This document shows, piece by piece, positions 11,261-22,740 of a DNA stretch of 64,000 nt. Under the pieces are notes generated by a model that had not been told where the DNA came from, searched no databases, and saw nothing but the letters and a program-made list of their open reading frames with translations. How positions within the stretch are numbered: position 1 is the stretch's first letter; each line of letters begins with the position of its first letter. Origin of the DNA: Tenebrio molitor (Eukaryota; Arthropoda; Insecta; Coleoptera; Tenebrionidae); assembly GCF_963966145.1 (NCBI RefSeq), contig NC_091054.1, positions 14,942,001 through 15,006,000 of the forward strand, read 5' to 3'. The position numbers were made by a program, and so were the translations under genes.

Positions 11261-12526
11261 CAGGGTGACTGACGAAAAACCTTTGATGCTGTATCTTGCT
11301 TATTTTTTATCCGATTTGAATAATTGACACGTCAAATGAAATAATTTTGAAAACACTTCAATACCAACTTAATAAAAAAAATTCTTGCGTCCAGTTTTTC
11401 ACAGATGAGCATCAGCTTCTTTTTTTCAAATAGCATTGTACATTTTTTTCTGTTCAGTATTATAGAGATTTGTCTTCTGAATATAAAAATGCAAAGAACT
11501 ATACCCATTCATTAAACAAAAGTCGAGAAATTAACGAGTAAATGTATAAAATTTAAAAATCAAGTGACGAAAATAAACAAGAGAGAAGTTTGTTCTAAAT
11601 GCTCGAAATGACTAAGTAAGCTCTGAATATTCATTTGTCAAAACAGTTTGATGATATTAATAATAATAATGTTGCTGTGGAAGAAAATTTCCAAAGACGA
11701 TTTAGTGTTAACGTGTGGTGTGGCATTTTTGGAGATAGAATGGACTAGTGGGTCTCTTTTTTATTGATAGAAGTCTCGATCAAACAAAATATCATATTAT
11801 TTATTATCAAACGAAATAAGCAACTTTCTGGATGAGATACCATTAGCAGTGTTGAATAGAGTCGTGTTTCATCAGGACGGCGCCATACCACGTAATCCAC
11901 GCATGAATTTTGTATTTTTAAAACATTTAAATCATTTTGGTGAACCATGAATGGGTGCTCATGGAGCTATTCGATGGCCCGCTACATCCCCAGATTTGAA
12001 TCCATTGGATTTCTTTACCTTCATTCGAAACTTTCGAGACAATGTTTATTTGACCCCACCAGGTACCCAAAAAGAGTGAAGAAAATGGATAGTGCGAGTA
12101 TGTCAGGAAAAACCCCGAAATTTTTTACTGAATGCAAAGGTGGGTATTTCTAGAAGGTATCGACAGTGTCTGCAAGAGTATTGAGGAAATTTTGAGCAAC
12201 TAGAATAGATTTTGTATTGTTTACAAATTTGATTACTTGATTTTTGATTTTCAATTTTTTTCAATTAAAATACATTTTTTGATTTTTCTTTTAATGCACG
12301 AATATTCAGAAGAAGATTCTTTATAAGAACGAATAAAAAAATATATAGAGTGTAATTTGAAAAAAAAAAGTTGGCTATCGTCTGTCAAAAAATAGATGTC
12401 GAAAAAAATATCGAATAGGATAATAATGAAGTGCTTTTCGAACTATTTCATTTGATGTGTCATTTATTCAAATCGGATGAAGAATAAGGAAGATACAGCG
12501 TCAAAGGTTTTTCGTCAGTCACCCTG
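11261..12526 (+). mobile_element. Mariner element relic inside a foldback
   Basis: The element is 1266 bp, close to the usual mariner length. Its inverted ends of about 85 bp start CAGGGTGACTGACGAAAAAC, and TA is duplicated at both sides. The plus strand at 11857-12205 reads as a transposase C-terminal half: VFHQDGAIPR, then (after a stop) GAIRWPATSPDLNPLDFF, then NFRDNVYLTPP, ending in a FEQLE-like tail. The N-terminal half is not recognisable, and several stops make it inactive. Confidence 0.85.
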
Positions 12527-12689
12527 TATATCGCCAGAAATTTTTTCTTGCAGTCCAACACTCGTGTTTGTCGCTCAAAATTACCCTCGGGCTGGCGCCC
12601 TCGTGTAATTTTCTTGCTACAAACACTCGTGTGTCAGGACTGCTCGAAAAAATTTCCGGCAATATATCTGTCCCTTGGTATATTATATA

Positions 12690-13092
12690 TGAGAATTAAA
12701 TTTTAAATGGTCTCCCAGATGTTGTTACAATCTACCCCCTTAATAGTTTATTTTGATCCAAAATATCGACTCAGGTTCAAATGACATCACATTTAACTCG
12801 TGATGCATAAATGACCGGTCATTTATTTTTGGTCAAAATTTACCGGTCCTTGATCGGTCAATTACCAGTCATTATTGGTCAAAAGTAGGAACTAGTTAAA
12901 CATCACAAAATGATTCTTTCAATGTCACGGATTATTTTAATAGATACCAAATAATGGTTCTTAATTCCATTTTTTATAAGATTTATTGATCGCTAAATTA
13001 TTGTTCTAAAATTGTGTAAGTAAGGTTAAGTTTGAATTGTTTGAAGTTATACTTTGTTTTTTCTTTAACATATTTGCTTGAATTTGAACTTT
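12690..13092. other. Gene-free stretch with clustered GACCGGT-like repeats
   Basis: 12805-12890 has spaced repeats of ACCGGTC/GACCGGT. A similar cluster in opposite orientation lies at 23425-23515 on the far side of the LINE block. They may be subterminal repeats of one older element split by the LINEs, but this is tentative. Confidence 0.4.
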
Positions 13093-13208
13093 TTAATAAT
13101 AATAATAATAATGATTTATTATTAGCAATATGCTACAGAATCACATAGATAAATATTAAAAAAACTATACAAAATAGAAAAAAAAAAAAATACATCCGCT
13201 ATACATAA

Positions 13209-13676
13209 AGTTCATTCACGTTGGATTTTCCCTGTCAAATTGTTGTCATGTTGCAAACCTGCTCCTCCTTTCCTAGTAATTTTCACATTATCGTGTTGGA
13301 AAAATTTGACGTCTTTAATTTTGAGTGTTAGTTTGACTTGTGAAATAAAGTCACAGGTTTTTTAATAAAATTCTATTCGTGTCCTATTCATGGGTAATAT
13401 TACCATGGCGGAAAGAAAAAGGAAGGTTTTATTAACAGCTAATTTGAAAATTGCGTTAATTAAATGTAGCCAAGAACTGAAAAATCCCTATCAAGTTGAC
13501 TTGTTGACAGCAAATAACATAACCTCTACTTTACAGTCTACGCATGGCATGGTTTTGGTTACTTTATCAGGCCGTTTTGGCGACATACACAGCTAAAATA
13601 TTATTGAAGTAAAAATTACACTGCCAAAAAATTAAATAATTTGACCTTGACGAGGAAAATCCAACGTGAATGAACT
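13209..13676. mobile_element. MITE, AGTYCATTCACG family, in the LINE 3' UTR
   Basis: Inverted ends start AGTTCATTCACGTTGGATTT. The LINE copy without the insertion (19735-19750) shows that ATAA was duplicated (13205-13208 and 13677-13680). Relatives lie at 31326-33113 and, with more divergent arms, at 29575-30167. The small open frame at 13390 is not conserved as a protein and is not called. Confidence 0.8.
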
Positions 13677-13682
13677 ATAATA

Positions 13683-15735
13683 TCAATAATTATCAATAAT
13701 GTACACTCTCAACATACGCTTAAAATTTGACAAATCATTACATGCCTTGATGTCTATTGGTAACTGATTAAATAACATAAGTCCCTGATGGTATAGACTA
13801 TTGCACTTAGGATTAAATTTACAGAGTTGTAAATCAAAATCTTCACAGTTTCTTAAATTGTATCGTTGCCGTTCCTTTACATAATTAATTTTGTCATGCA
13901 AATAACGTGGTGTTTTCTTTATCCTAATTTTGAACACAGTTATAAGGGTATTAAAGATAAGTGTTTGCTTCACAGATAAAAATTTCAAAATTTTGAGCAT
14001 TAGATTAATCGGTGTATATCTACTGCAACATAGAATATTGCGCATTGCCCTATTTTGCACTATTTGTATTTCATGTACTTTATATGCTGATAACATAAAT
14101 AATACTGATGAACAGTAATTCAAATGTGGTGAAACAATTGTTGTATATAATAGGCGTCTGGTATATATGTTCAAATTTTTACCAATTCTACTTAATAGAT
14201 AAACTTTTTGTGACATTTTATTTAAAACATATTGTGTATGACTATGAAACGATAATTTATTATCGAATATAACACCTAAATACTTAATCTCATTAACCCG
14301 CTCTAAGACAATTTTATTTATTTGTACTATCATGCCTATGTTATTGATTTCAGACTGGGAATATCTGTTTTGAAATATAATATACTTAGACTTGTTTACA
14401 TTGACACTAAGGCTATTGCTACATAGGTAATGATAGATACTCATTAAGTCTTCATTAATTTCTGTTATGATGTTTTCAATATTTTTCCCAGACTTGTACA
14501 GCATAGTGTCATCAGCAAACATACTAATGTTACAATATTTGACATGCTTAACAATATCATTAACATACAGATTAAACAATAATGGCCCTAAGACTGTACC
14601 CTGAGGTACCCCGTATTCAACCAATATATCATCAGATAGTATGTCACCATATTTAACTTTTTGTTTCCTGTTCGATAAGTACGACTTAAACCATTCTAAG
14701 ACTGTTCCTGTTATGTTGTATTGACATTGAAGCTTCTCTATTAAGATCTGGCGATCTATTGTTTCGAACGCTCTTTTTAAGTCCAAAAATACTGCTACCA
14801 CAATGTTTTTATTTTCTATTTCACTAAACCATTTATCACAAATACTAATTATGGCTGTTTCACATGAATGGTCATTTCGAAAACCCGATTGTTCGCTAGC
14901 GATTAAATTGTTTACATTGCAATGAAGTGTAATCTGTTCTTTTACCACTATTTCCAATAGCTTTTCATATACTGGCACTGTATTTATCGGTCTAAATTCT
15001 TCACATTTCTTAGTCTTTGAAGGAACAGTTGATTAAGTCTATAAATCTATCTGCAATTACTTCTCCACTATCCTTGAGTATCGATGTTGTAATACCACTT
15101 TCACCTCCTCCTGTATTTTTCATTATTGCAAGGGCACTTTTAAGATCCCTCATATCTATTAATTTAAATGTGTTCATTTCACTAATTTCGTGATTGTTAT
15201 TCAGTACTACAGCGGGTTTACATTTCAAGATGTCGACAATATTCTTTATGCTGTCTATGAAGTAAATATTAAATTTCTCACTAATTTTTCTTGGATCCTC
15301 GTATGTGGTACCTTCAAAGCTTACTTCAGAGGGCTGATCAGTATTTCCTGGGAGAAGTCTTTTCAGTTTTTTCCACAACTCCTTCGGCTGATTCTTTCGA
15401 TTTTCAACAAGATTTTGATAGTAGGTATTTTTAGCTTGCCGTATCATAGTAACTACATTGTTTCTCATCGTTCTATACTCATTCCAAGATTCTTCTGATT
15501 TACTTAATATAGCTAACTTGTACAAATCATGTCTTTGTTTCATCGCGTTTTGAATATCTAAGTTGAACCATGCTTTGTGACAGTATTTTTCACTTATAGT
15601 ATATTTTCTATAAGGACATAACGTATTTAAACTCTCCTCCAAGGACTTCGTTAGTTCATTTGCCATGACATTAATGTCACTGATGGAATTATTCCACTTA
15701 TATTGTGTGTTCAATTTTTCTTGAAATATTTGAAT
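13683..15735 (-). pseudogene. LINE ORF2 C-terminal half, broken
   Basis: Two frames, 15735-15010 and 14978-13683, correspond to residues about 218-917 of the intact ORF2 at 16985-19738. They contain the reverse transcriptase signatures AVFLDLKRAFETID, GVPQGTVLGPLLF and FADDT. A deletion of about 60 nt between NCS and KTKKCEEF, with a frame change, joins the pieces. It lacks the endonuclease part, which lies at 19863-20506. Confidence 0.85.
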
Positions 15736-15739
15736 AAAG

Positions 15740-16891
15740 ATGGCGGACGATGTAAATACCATCTCCTGTGCTCAGTGTTTTGAAGAGTTTGAAGATGTAA
15801 AAAATGCAATTAAATGCGTAGCGTGTAACAAAATGTATCACAGTAAGTGTGTAAATGTGGATTTGCGAGGTTTCCGCAAGAAGCAAGGAACCTGGACATG
15901 CAAAATGTGTGTCTGTGGTGAGAACGCTAATAAAAGTGAGGTTATGAATGAACGTAGTTTTCACATTTTACTAAATAAAATCACGGAACTGACAAGCGCT
16001 ACAATGGAAATTAAGTCACTTTTGCAAACGGTATTAGCAGAAAATAAAAAACTGCGGGAAGAAGTGGCCTTGCTAAAAAATGTACAAAATATTTCCGGCA
16101 ATGACAACTTAACCTATGCGAACGTGACCAAAACAAATGTGTTAATGATAAATCCAAAAGAAGAAGTAAAAGGTGTAAACAACAACGGAAATCAAGTGCG
16201 TAAGGAAATTAGAAATAAAATCAATCCGGTACAACTTGGTGTGGGTCTCTCAATGGGAAAAACAACTAAGAAAGGAGCGGTCTTCTTAAATTGTACCACA
16301 GAAAAGAACATTGACGAAGTTAGGAATGCAATACAAGCAAATGTGGGACATGGGTATGAAGTAACAGAACCTAACTCATTCAAAGGCCGTATTAAACTAT
16401 ATTTTATCCATGAAGATGAAAAAGAAATGGAAGATGAAGTGCTAGTGCAAAAAATTATAAATCAAAATGAACTTAATCCCAATAATGTTGAAATTAAAAT
16501 CCTGTACAAATCTAAAGTGGTCAACAAAAAATTTAATATGGTATTGGAAGTCAATAATTATGTGCTAAATTCGTTAATGAAAAAGGATAAGATTAACATT
16601 GGTTGGAACCGCTGTCGCTTTGAGCAAGACTATGGAGTAGTACGATGCTTTAACTGTTGTAAGTATGGACATATTGCTTCTAAATGTACAAATCAAGAAG
16701 TTTGCCCCATCTGTGGTGAAAATCACAACCAAAACAAATGCAACAGTACCATAAAGAAGTGCAACAATTGTAGTCAAGCTAATAAAAAACTGAAAACTAA
16801 CCTAGATACAAATCATCAAGTTTGGAGTAAGGATTGTACAGTACTGAGTAGAATTATAGAATCACAAAAAAAAAAGTACCACACCATATAG
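15740..16891 (+). CDS. LINE ORF1: PHD-finger and zinc-knuckle nucleic acid binder
   Basis: 383 residues. The N-terminus (about 8-56) is a PHD-type zinc finger: CAQCFEEF, CVACNKMYHSKCV, WTCKMC. A coiled-coil-like helix follows (about 70-115, with ITELTSATMEIKSLLQTVL). A central RRM-like region comes next, then C-terminal CCHC knuckles (CFNCCKYGHIASKC at about 307, CPICGENHNQNKC, and a third CNNC). In LINEs of this type ORF1p coats the element RNA. The frame is fully open, starting at the ATG that matches the other copy (MADDVNT...). Confidence 0.9.
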   Translation: MADDVNTISCAQCFEEFEDVKNAIKCVACNKMYHSKCVNVDLRGFRKKQGTWTCKMCVCGENANKSEVMNERSFHILLNKITELTSATMEIKSLLQTVLAENKKLREEVALLKNVQNISGNDNLTYANVTKTNVLMINPKEEVKGVNNNGNQVRKEIRNKINPVQLGVGLSMGKTTKKGAVFLNCTTEKNIDEVRNAIQANVGHGYEVTEPNSFKGRIKLYFIHEDEKEMEDEVLVQKIINQNELNPNNVEIKILYKSKVVNKKFNMVLEVNNYVLNSLMKKDKINIGWNRCRFEQDYGVVRCFNCCKYGHIASKCTNQEVCPICGENHNQNKCNSTIKKCNNCSQANKKLKTNLDTNHQVWSKDCTVLSRIIESQKKKYHTI

Positions 16892-16984
16892 CAATCAGAA
16901 ATTCCAAAACAGAAAAATTCCATCATATACTTCAACTGTCAAGGATTCCTAAACAACAGAGACGAAATAGAAAATTATATATCC

Positions 16985-19738
16985 ATGGAGAAACCCTTCA
17001 TCTTATGTTTATGTGAAACACATATCACCGATAAAATAACACCTTCAGAAATCAAACTTGATGGTTATAAATTTGAACAGTGCTGTAGCTTCAATAGTAG
17101 GACTGGAGGTGCAGTCATTTTTATAAAAAATAAATGCAAATACACCGTAAAGGATATAAAAAGTTTTGAAAATTGTGTGTGGCTGGTAGCTATTGAAATA
17201 CAAATATCGTCTGAAAGATACCTATTGATTAACTTATATCATTCTCCGAATAACATGGATGCAGCATTCTTGAGTTTCTTGGATGAATACATGGAAAGAA
17301 TTTCTGATTATAGTGGGACCATCATTCTAATGGGTGATTTTAACCTAAATTTATTACAATCATCTTATTATATTAATAAATATAGAAATATAATATATAA
17401 ACATGGATTAAGTCAAATAATACAGCAACCAACTAGAATAACCTATGATAGCGCAACTCTCATAGACCATGTAATCACAAATGCGAAACAGCTTCAATAT
17501 GAAATTCTTATATCACCTCGCATTAGCGATCATTTGATAATCAAAATCAAAATTAACACAGAAGAAGGAAATAAACATTTTACAAAAGATCATAAAATGA
17601 AAAGAGACTACAAAAGTTATAACAAAGAAATATTTCAAGAAAAATTGAACACACAATATAAGTGGAATAATTCCATCAGTGACATTAATGTCATGGCAAA
17701 TGAACTAACGAAGTCCTTGGAGGAGAGTTTAAATACGTTATGTCCTTATAGAAAATATACTATAAGTGAAAAATATTGTCACAAAGCATGGTTCAACTTA
17801 GATATCCAAAACGCGATGAAACACAGACATGATTTGTACAAGTTAGCTATATTAAGTAAATCAGAAGAATCTTGGAATGAGTATAGAACGATGAGAAACA
17901 ATGTAGTTACTATGATACGGCAAGCTAAAAATACCTACTATCAAAATCTTGTTGAAAATCGAAAGAATCAGCCGAAGGAGTTGTGGAAAAAACTGAAAAG
18001 ACTTCTCCCAGGAAATACTGATCAGCCCTCTGAAGTAAGCTTTGAAGGTACCACATACGAGGATCCAACAAAAATTAGTGAGAAATTTAATATTTACTTC
18101 ATAGACAGCATAAAGAATATTGTCGACATCTTGAAATGTAAACCCGCTGTAGTACTGAATAACAATCACGAAATTAGTGAAATGAACACATTTAAATTAA
18201 TAGATATGAGGGATCTTAAAAGTGCCCTTGCAATAATGAAAAATACAGGAGGAGGTGAAAGTGGTATTACAACATCAATACTCAAGGATAGTGCAGAAGT
18301 AATTGCAGATAGATTTATAGACTTAATCAACTGTTCCTTAACATATGGAAAGTTCCCTGAAGAATGGAAAACATCTGTAATCATCCCGGTTCAAAAAGTT
18401 TCAAAGACTAAGAAATGTGAAGAATTTAGACCGATAAATACAGTGCCAGTATATGAAAAGCTATTGGAAATAGTGGTAAAAGAACAGATTACACTTCATT
18501 GCAATGTAAACAATTTAATCGCTAGCGAACAATCGGGTTTTCGAAATGACCATTCATGTGAAACAGCCATCATTAGTATTTGTGATAAATGGTTTAGTGA
18601 AATAGAAAATAAAAACATTGTGGTAGCAGTATTTTTGGACTTAAAAAGAGCGTTCGAAACAATAGATCGCCAGATCTTAATAGAGAAGCTTAAATATCAA
18701 TACAACATAACAGGAACAGTCTTAGAATGGTTTAAGTCGTACTTATCGAACAGGAAACAAAAAGTTAAATATGGTGATATACTATCTGATGATATATTGG
18801 TTGAATACGGGGTACCTCAGGGTACAGTCTTAGGGCCATTATTGTTTAATCTGTATGTTAATGATATTGTTAAGCATGTCAAATATTGTAACATTAGTAT
18901 GTTTGCTGATGACACTATGCTGTACAAGTCTGGGAAAAATATTGAAAACATCATAACAGAAATTAATGAAGACTTAATGAGTATCTATCATTATCTATGT
19001 AGCAATAGCCTTAGTGTCAATGTAAACAAGTCTAAGTATATTATATTTCAAAACAGATATTCCCAATCTGAAATCAATAACATAGGCATGACAGTACAAA
19101 TAAATAAAATTCTCTTAGAGCGGGTTAATGAGATTAAGTATTTAGGTGTTATATTCGATCATAAATTATCGTTTCATAGTCATATACAATATGTTTTAAA
19201 TAAAATGTCACAAAAAGTTTATCTATTAAGTAGAATTGGTAAAAATTTGAACATATATACCAGACGCCTATTATATACAACAATTGTTTCACCACATTTG
19301 AATTACTGTTCATCAGTATTATTTATGTTACCAGCATATAAAGTACATGAAATACAAATAGTGCAAAATAGGGCAATGCGCAATATTCTATGTTGCAGTA
19401 GATATACACCGATTAATCTAATGCTCAAGATTTTGAAATTTTTATCTGTGAAACAAACACTTATCTTTAATACCCTTATAACTGTGTTCAAAATTAGGAT
19501 AAAGAAAACACCACGTTATTTGCATGACAAAATTAATTATGTAAAGGAACGGCAACGATACAATTTAAGAAACTGTGAAGATTTTGATTTACAACTCTGT
19601 AAATTTAATCCTAAGTGCAATAGTCTATACCATCAGGGACTTATGTTATTTAATCAGTTACCAATAGACATCAAGGCATGTAATGATTTGTCAAATTTTA
19701 AGCGTATGTTGAGAGTGTACATTATTGATAATTATTGA
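16985..19738 (+). CDS. LINE ORF2: AP-like endonuclease and reverse transcriptase
   Basis: 917 residues, uninterrupted. The N-terminal apurinic-like endonuclease has LCETHIT (about 9), LINLYHSPN, LMGDFNLNL (Asp near 118) and ISDHLIIKI (about 178). The reverse transcriptase (about 470-760) has the fingers/palm motifs QSGFRNDHSCETAI, VFLDLKRAFETID, GVPQGTVLGPLLF and the catalytic FADDT. A conserved C-terminal helical region follows. It nicks target DNA and primes reverse transcription there. All named catalytic motifs are present, so the protein could be active if expressed. Confidence 0.92.
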   Translation: MEKPFILCLCETHITDKITPSEIKLDGYKFEQCCSFNSRTGGAVIFIKNKCKYTVKDIKSFENCVWLVAIEIQISSERYLLINLYHSPNNMDAAFLSFLDEYMERISDYSGTIILMGDFNLNLLQSSYYINKYRNIIYKHGLSQIIQQPTRITYDSATLIDHVITNAKQLQYEILISPRISDHLIIKIKINTEEGNKHFTKDHKMKRDYKSYNKEIFQEKLNTQYKWNNSISDINVMANELTKSLEESLNTLCPYRKYTISEKYCHKAWFNLDIQNAMKHRHDLYKLAILSKSEESWNEYRTMRNNVVTMIRQAKNTYYQNLVENRKNQPKELWKKLKRLLPGNTDQPSEVSFEGTTYEDPTKISEKFNIYFIDSIKNIVDILKCKPAVVLNNNHEISEMNTFKLIDMRDLKSALAIMKNTGGGESGITTSILKDSAEVIADRFIDLINCSLTYGKFPEEWKTSVIIPVQKVSKTKKCEEFRPINTVPVYEKLLEIVVKEQITLHCNVNNLIASEQSGFRNDHSCETAIISICDKWFSEIENKNIVVAVFLDLKRAFETIDRQILIEKLKYQYNITGTVLEWFKSYLSNRKQKVKYGDILSDDILVEYGVPQGTVLGPLLFNLYVNDIVKHVKYCNISMFADDTMLYKSGKNIENIITEINEDLMSIYHYLCSNSLSVNVNKSKYIIFQNRYSQSEINNIGMTVQINKILLERVNEIKYLGVIFDHKLSFHSHIQYVLNKMSQKVYLLSRIGKNLNIYTRRLLYTTIVSPHLNYCSSVLFMLPAYKVHEIQIVQNRAMRNILCCSRYTPINLMLKILKFLSVKQTLIFNTLITVFKIRIKKTPRYLHDKINYVKERQRYNLRNCEDFDLQLCKFNPKCNSLYHQGLMLFNQLPIDIKACNDLSNFKRMLRVYIIDNY

Positions 19739-19862
19739 TATTATGTATAGCGGATGTATTTTTATTTATTTATTTTCTTTCTATTTTGTATAGTTTTTTT
19801 AATATTATCTATGTGATTCTGTAGCATATTGCTAATAATAAATCATTATTATTATTATTATT

Positions 19863-20506
19863 TCTTTGTTATAACTTTTATAGTCTCTTTTCATTTTATG
19901 AGCTTTTGTAAAATGTTTATTTCCTTCTTCTGTATTAATTTTGATTTTGATTATCAAATGATCACTAATGCGAGGTGATATAAGAATTTCATATTGAAGC
20001 TCTTTCACATTTGTGATTACATGGTCTATGAGAGTTGCGCTATCATAGGTTATTCTAGTTGGTTGCTGTATTATTTGACTTAATCCATGTTTATATATTA
20101 TATTTCTGTATTTATTAATATAATAAGATAATTGTAATAAATTTAGGTTAAAGTCACCCATTAGAATGATGGTCCCACTATAATCAGAAATTCTTTCCAT
20201 GTATTCATCCAAGAAACTCAAGAATGCTGCATCCATATTATTCGGAGAATGATATAAGCTAATCAATAGGTATCTTTCAGACGACATTTGTATTTCAATA
20301 ACTACCATTCACACACAATTTTCAAAACTTTTTATATCCTTTACGGTGTATTTGCATTTATTTTTTATAAAAATGACTGCACCTCCAGTCCTACTATTGA
20401 AGCTACAGCACTGTTCAAATTTATAACCATCAAGTTTGATTTCTGAAGGTGTTATTTTATCGGTGATATGTGTTTCACATAAACATAAGATGAAGGGTTT
20501 CTCCAT
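19863..20506 (-). pseudogene. LINE ORF2 endonuclease part, broken
   Basis: Matches residues 1-217 of the intact ORF2. A premature stop after FENCV (20309) splits it into two frames, and the reverse transcriptase is cut away by the inserted LINE. The endonuclease signatures LCETHIT, LMGDFNLNL and SDHLIIK are readable. Confidence 0.85.
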
Positions 20507-20599
20507 GGATATATAATTTTCTATTTCGTCTCTGTTGTTTAGGAATCCTTGACAGTTGAAGTATATGATGGAATTTTTCTGTTTTGGAATTTCTGATTG

Positions 20600-22703
20600 C
20601 TATATGGTGTGGTACTTTTTTTTGTGATTCTATAATTCTACTCAGTACTGTACAATTCTTACTCCAAACTTGATGATTCGTATCTAGGTTAGTTTTCAGT
20701 TTTTTATTAGCTTGACTACAATTGTTGCACTTCTTTACGGTACTGTTGCATTTGTCTTGGTTGTGATTTTCACCACAGATGGGGCAAACTTCTTGACTTG
20801 TACATTTAGAAGCAATATGTCCATACTTAATATCTATTCACTTTGATTGTGACCACAACGAAAAACATAGTAGGCGCTGTTTAGCTGTGTGCTGCATACG
20901 TTTTACACTAAATATTTGTGTGGTGTGAAGATGATGTGAGAATGTCAGAATTGTCAAAACTTGACCATCGTAGTAAAGCAATGATTTTAATGTATTTATC
21001 AATATTAATAACGGAAATCAATATTTGAAGTAGGAGAAACTAAAAACGTCTGTCTGATTCTGTGATCATGTCTGTTGAAAAGTGGGGTTATATCCAGGTA
21101 CAGATTATTTAGGTAACGTAAAAACTTGGTAATCACCTCATGCATGAAAAACGAAGGAAATGGTCATTTGGCAGTAAAACAAACGCGAAAAATGCCTGGG
21201 GATTACCTATTAAAGCTAATCAGAACTTTCAATTAGCATTGATTAATACAAATCTTTTCAGATAAAAACTAATCAGACAGAAAGTTCAAAAAAATTATTT
21301 ACGGGGGATGAAAAGGCAGAAAGTATCAAACTACAACACTTACTAGCCAAAATGAACAGCAAAAAAGCACAAATAGAGTTAACTATTGGTGATGTCCGTC
21401 TTTGTGAGTTGTTTTCCCGTTGACTTCAATAAATGTCTCGAAACAAGTCAATATTAACCGTTTGGTCCCAACTTTGAGAAGACGACGTGGCATTTTCTTT
21501 TTGAATTCTAAAATTTTGTACCAAAACTCAATTTTATAGATATGCGCACAGTGTACGTCGAAAAACGTTTGCGCAAGTCGTTCTCCGTTCTGTCTTCTGT
21601 GAGCGTGACGTTTCTGTCAAAATGGCACCTCCGAGAGTTGCCAACTGCGACTGGATTTAGTGTTATCTAAAATTCCCCATCGATAACCTAGCAACTGAAA
21701 AGTTACTAGGGAGTGGTCACAATCAAAATGAATATATTATACAACAGTTAAAGCATCGTACTACTCCATTGTCTTGCTCAAAGCGACAGCGGTTCCAACC
21801 AATGTTAATCTTATCATTTTTCATTAACGAATTTAGCACATAATTATTGACTTCCAATACCATATTAAATTTTTTGTTGACCACTTTAGATTTGTAGAGG
21901 ATTTTAATTTCAACATTATTGGGATTAAGTTCATTTTGATTTATAATTTTTTGCACTAGCACTTCATCTTCCATTTCTTTTTCATCTTCATGGATAAAAT
22001 ATAGTTTAATTCGGCCTTTGAATGAGTTAGGTTCTGTTACTTCATACCCATGTCCCACATTTGCTTGTATTGCATTCCTAACTTCGTCAATGTTCTTTTC
22101 TGTGGTACAATTTAAGAAGACCGCTCCTTTGTTAGTTGTTTTTCCCATTGAGAGACCCACACCAAGTTGTACCGGATTTATTTTATTTCTAATTTCCTTA
22201 CGCACTTGATTTCCGTTGTTGTTTACACCTTTTACTTCTTTTTTTGGATTTATCATTAACACATTTGTTTTGGTCACGTTCGCATAGGTTAAGTTGTCAT
22301 TGCCGGAAATATTTTGTACATTTTTTAGCAAGGCCACTTCTTCCCGCAGTTTTTTATTCTCTGCTAATACCGTTTGCAAAAGTGACTTAATTTCGATTGT
22401 AGCGCTTGTCAGTTCCGTGATTTTATTTAGTAAGATGTGAAAACTACGTACATTCATAACCTCACTTTTATTAGCGTTCTCACCGCAGACACACATTTTG
22501 CATGTCCAGGTTCCTTGCTTCTTGCGGAAACCTCGCAAATCCACACTTACACACTTACTGTGATACATCTTGTTACATGCTACGCATTTAATTGCGTTTT
22601 TTACATCTTCAAACTCTTCAAAACACTGAGCACAGGAGATGGTATTTACATCGTCCGCCATCTTGGCCATGGTTAATTTAAAACGCTTTAAAACTTTCAA
22701 CAC
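20600..22703 (-). pseudogene. LINE ORF1, interrupted by a DNA transposon
   Basis: The N-terminal 320 codons (22703-21740) match the intact ORF1, with extra upstream codons MLKVLKRFKLTMAK before MADDVNT. The zinc-knuckle end continues at 20829-20600 after the 910-bp insertion at 20830-21739. The break falls inside CFNCCKYGH. Confidence 0.85.
20830..21739. mobile_element. 910-bp TIR element inside LINE ORF1
   Basis: The ends are inverted: TATTCACTTTGATTGTGACC at left, and TATTCATTTTGATTGTGACC reading inward from the right, with TA duplicated at 20828-20829 and 21740-21741. No transposase was recognised in it, so it is non-autonomous. Confidence 0.75.
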
Positions 22704-22740
22704 AACTGTGTGTGTGTATTTTCAGTTTTTTAGTTTCTTT

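Larger units (their letters stand above)
9708..12680. repeat. Stacked foldback elements
   Basis: Several inverted pairs interlock. 9708-9840 pairs with 11100-11240, both including AATTTAATTAAGCGGAAA or its complement. A hairpin pairs 9838-9862 with 10318-10340. A 265-bp MITE occupies 9866-10130, with ends ACCGAGTGACTATAAATGAT. A palindrome lies at 10143-10300 and a second copy of it at 11245-12670. That second copy is split by a mariner element at 11261-12526. No host gene was recognised in the block. 10345-10960 holds only unassigned AT-rich sequence. Confidence 0.7.
13093..15736 (-). mobile_element. 3' half of a minus-strand LINE (split by another LINE)
   Basis: Nearly identical to 17630-19860 on the opposite strand. 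It runs from the middle of ORF2 (15735) through the reverse transcriptase to a 3' UTR and a TAA-repeat tail at 13093-13115. It is the missing half of the element at 19863-22740. At the junction the two halves meet within the codons for KEIFQ. A 468-bp MITE sits in the 3' UTR. Confidence 0.85.
15737..19862 (+). mobile_element. Coding-intact LINE (Jockey/CR1-type superfamily)
   Basis: ORF1 (15740-16891) and ORF2 (16985-19738) are both open, 93 bp apart, followed by a short 3' UTR and an ATT-repeat tail (about 19840-19862). Compared with the other copy it starts only 3 bp before the ORF1 ATG, so it lacks its 5' UTR and promoter. It is inserted into a same-family LINE of opposite orientation. The clade assignment (CR1/Jockey group with trinucleotide tail) is from motif recognition only. 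Confidence 0.88.
19863..22740 (-). mobile_element. 5' half of the minus-strand LINE
   Basis: Contains ORF1 (22703 to about 20600, split by a 910-bp insertion) and the endonuclease part of ORF2 (20506-19863). It runs directly against the tail of the plus-strand LINE. Its continuation is 15736-13093. Upstream of ORF1 it keeps some 5' leader absent from the plus-strand copy. The exact 5' end is unclear. Confidence 0.82.

Noticed and set aside
9538..12680. CRISPR-like or satellite array
   Set aside because: The repeats are inverted and nested, not regularly spaced direct repeats, and this is an animal genome.
13390..13596. 68-codon open frame inside the MITE at 13209-13676
   Set aside because: The same region in the relative at 31326-33113 is not preserved as a frame.
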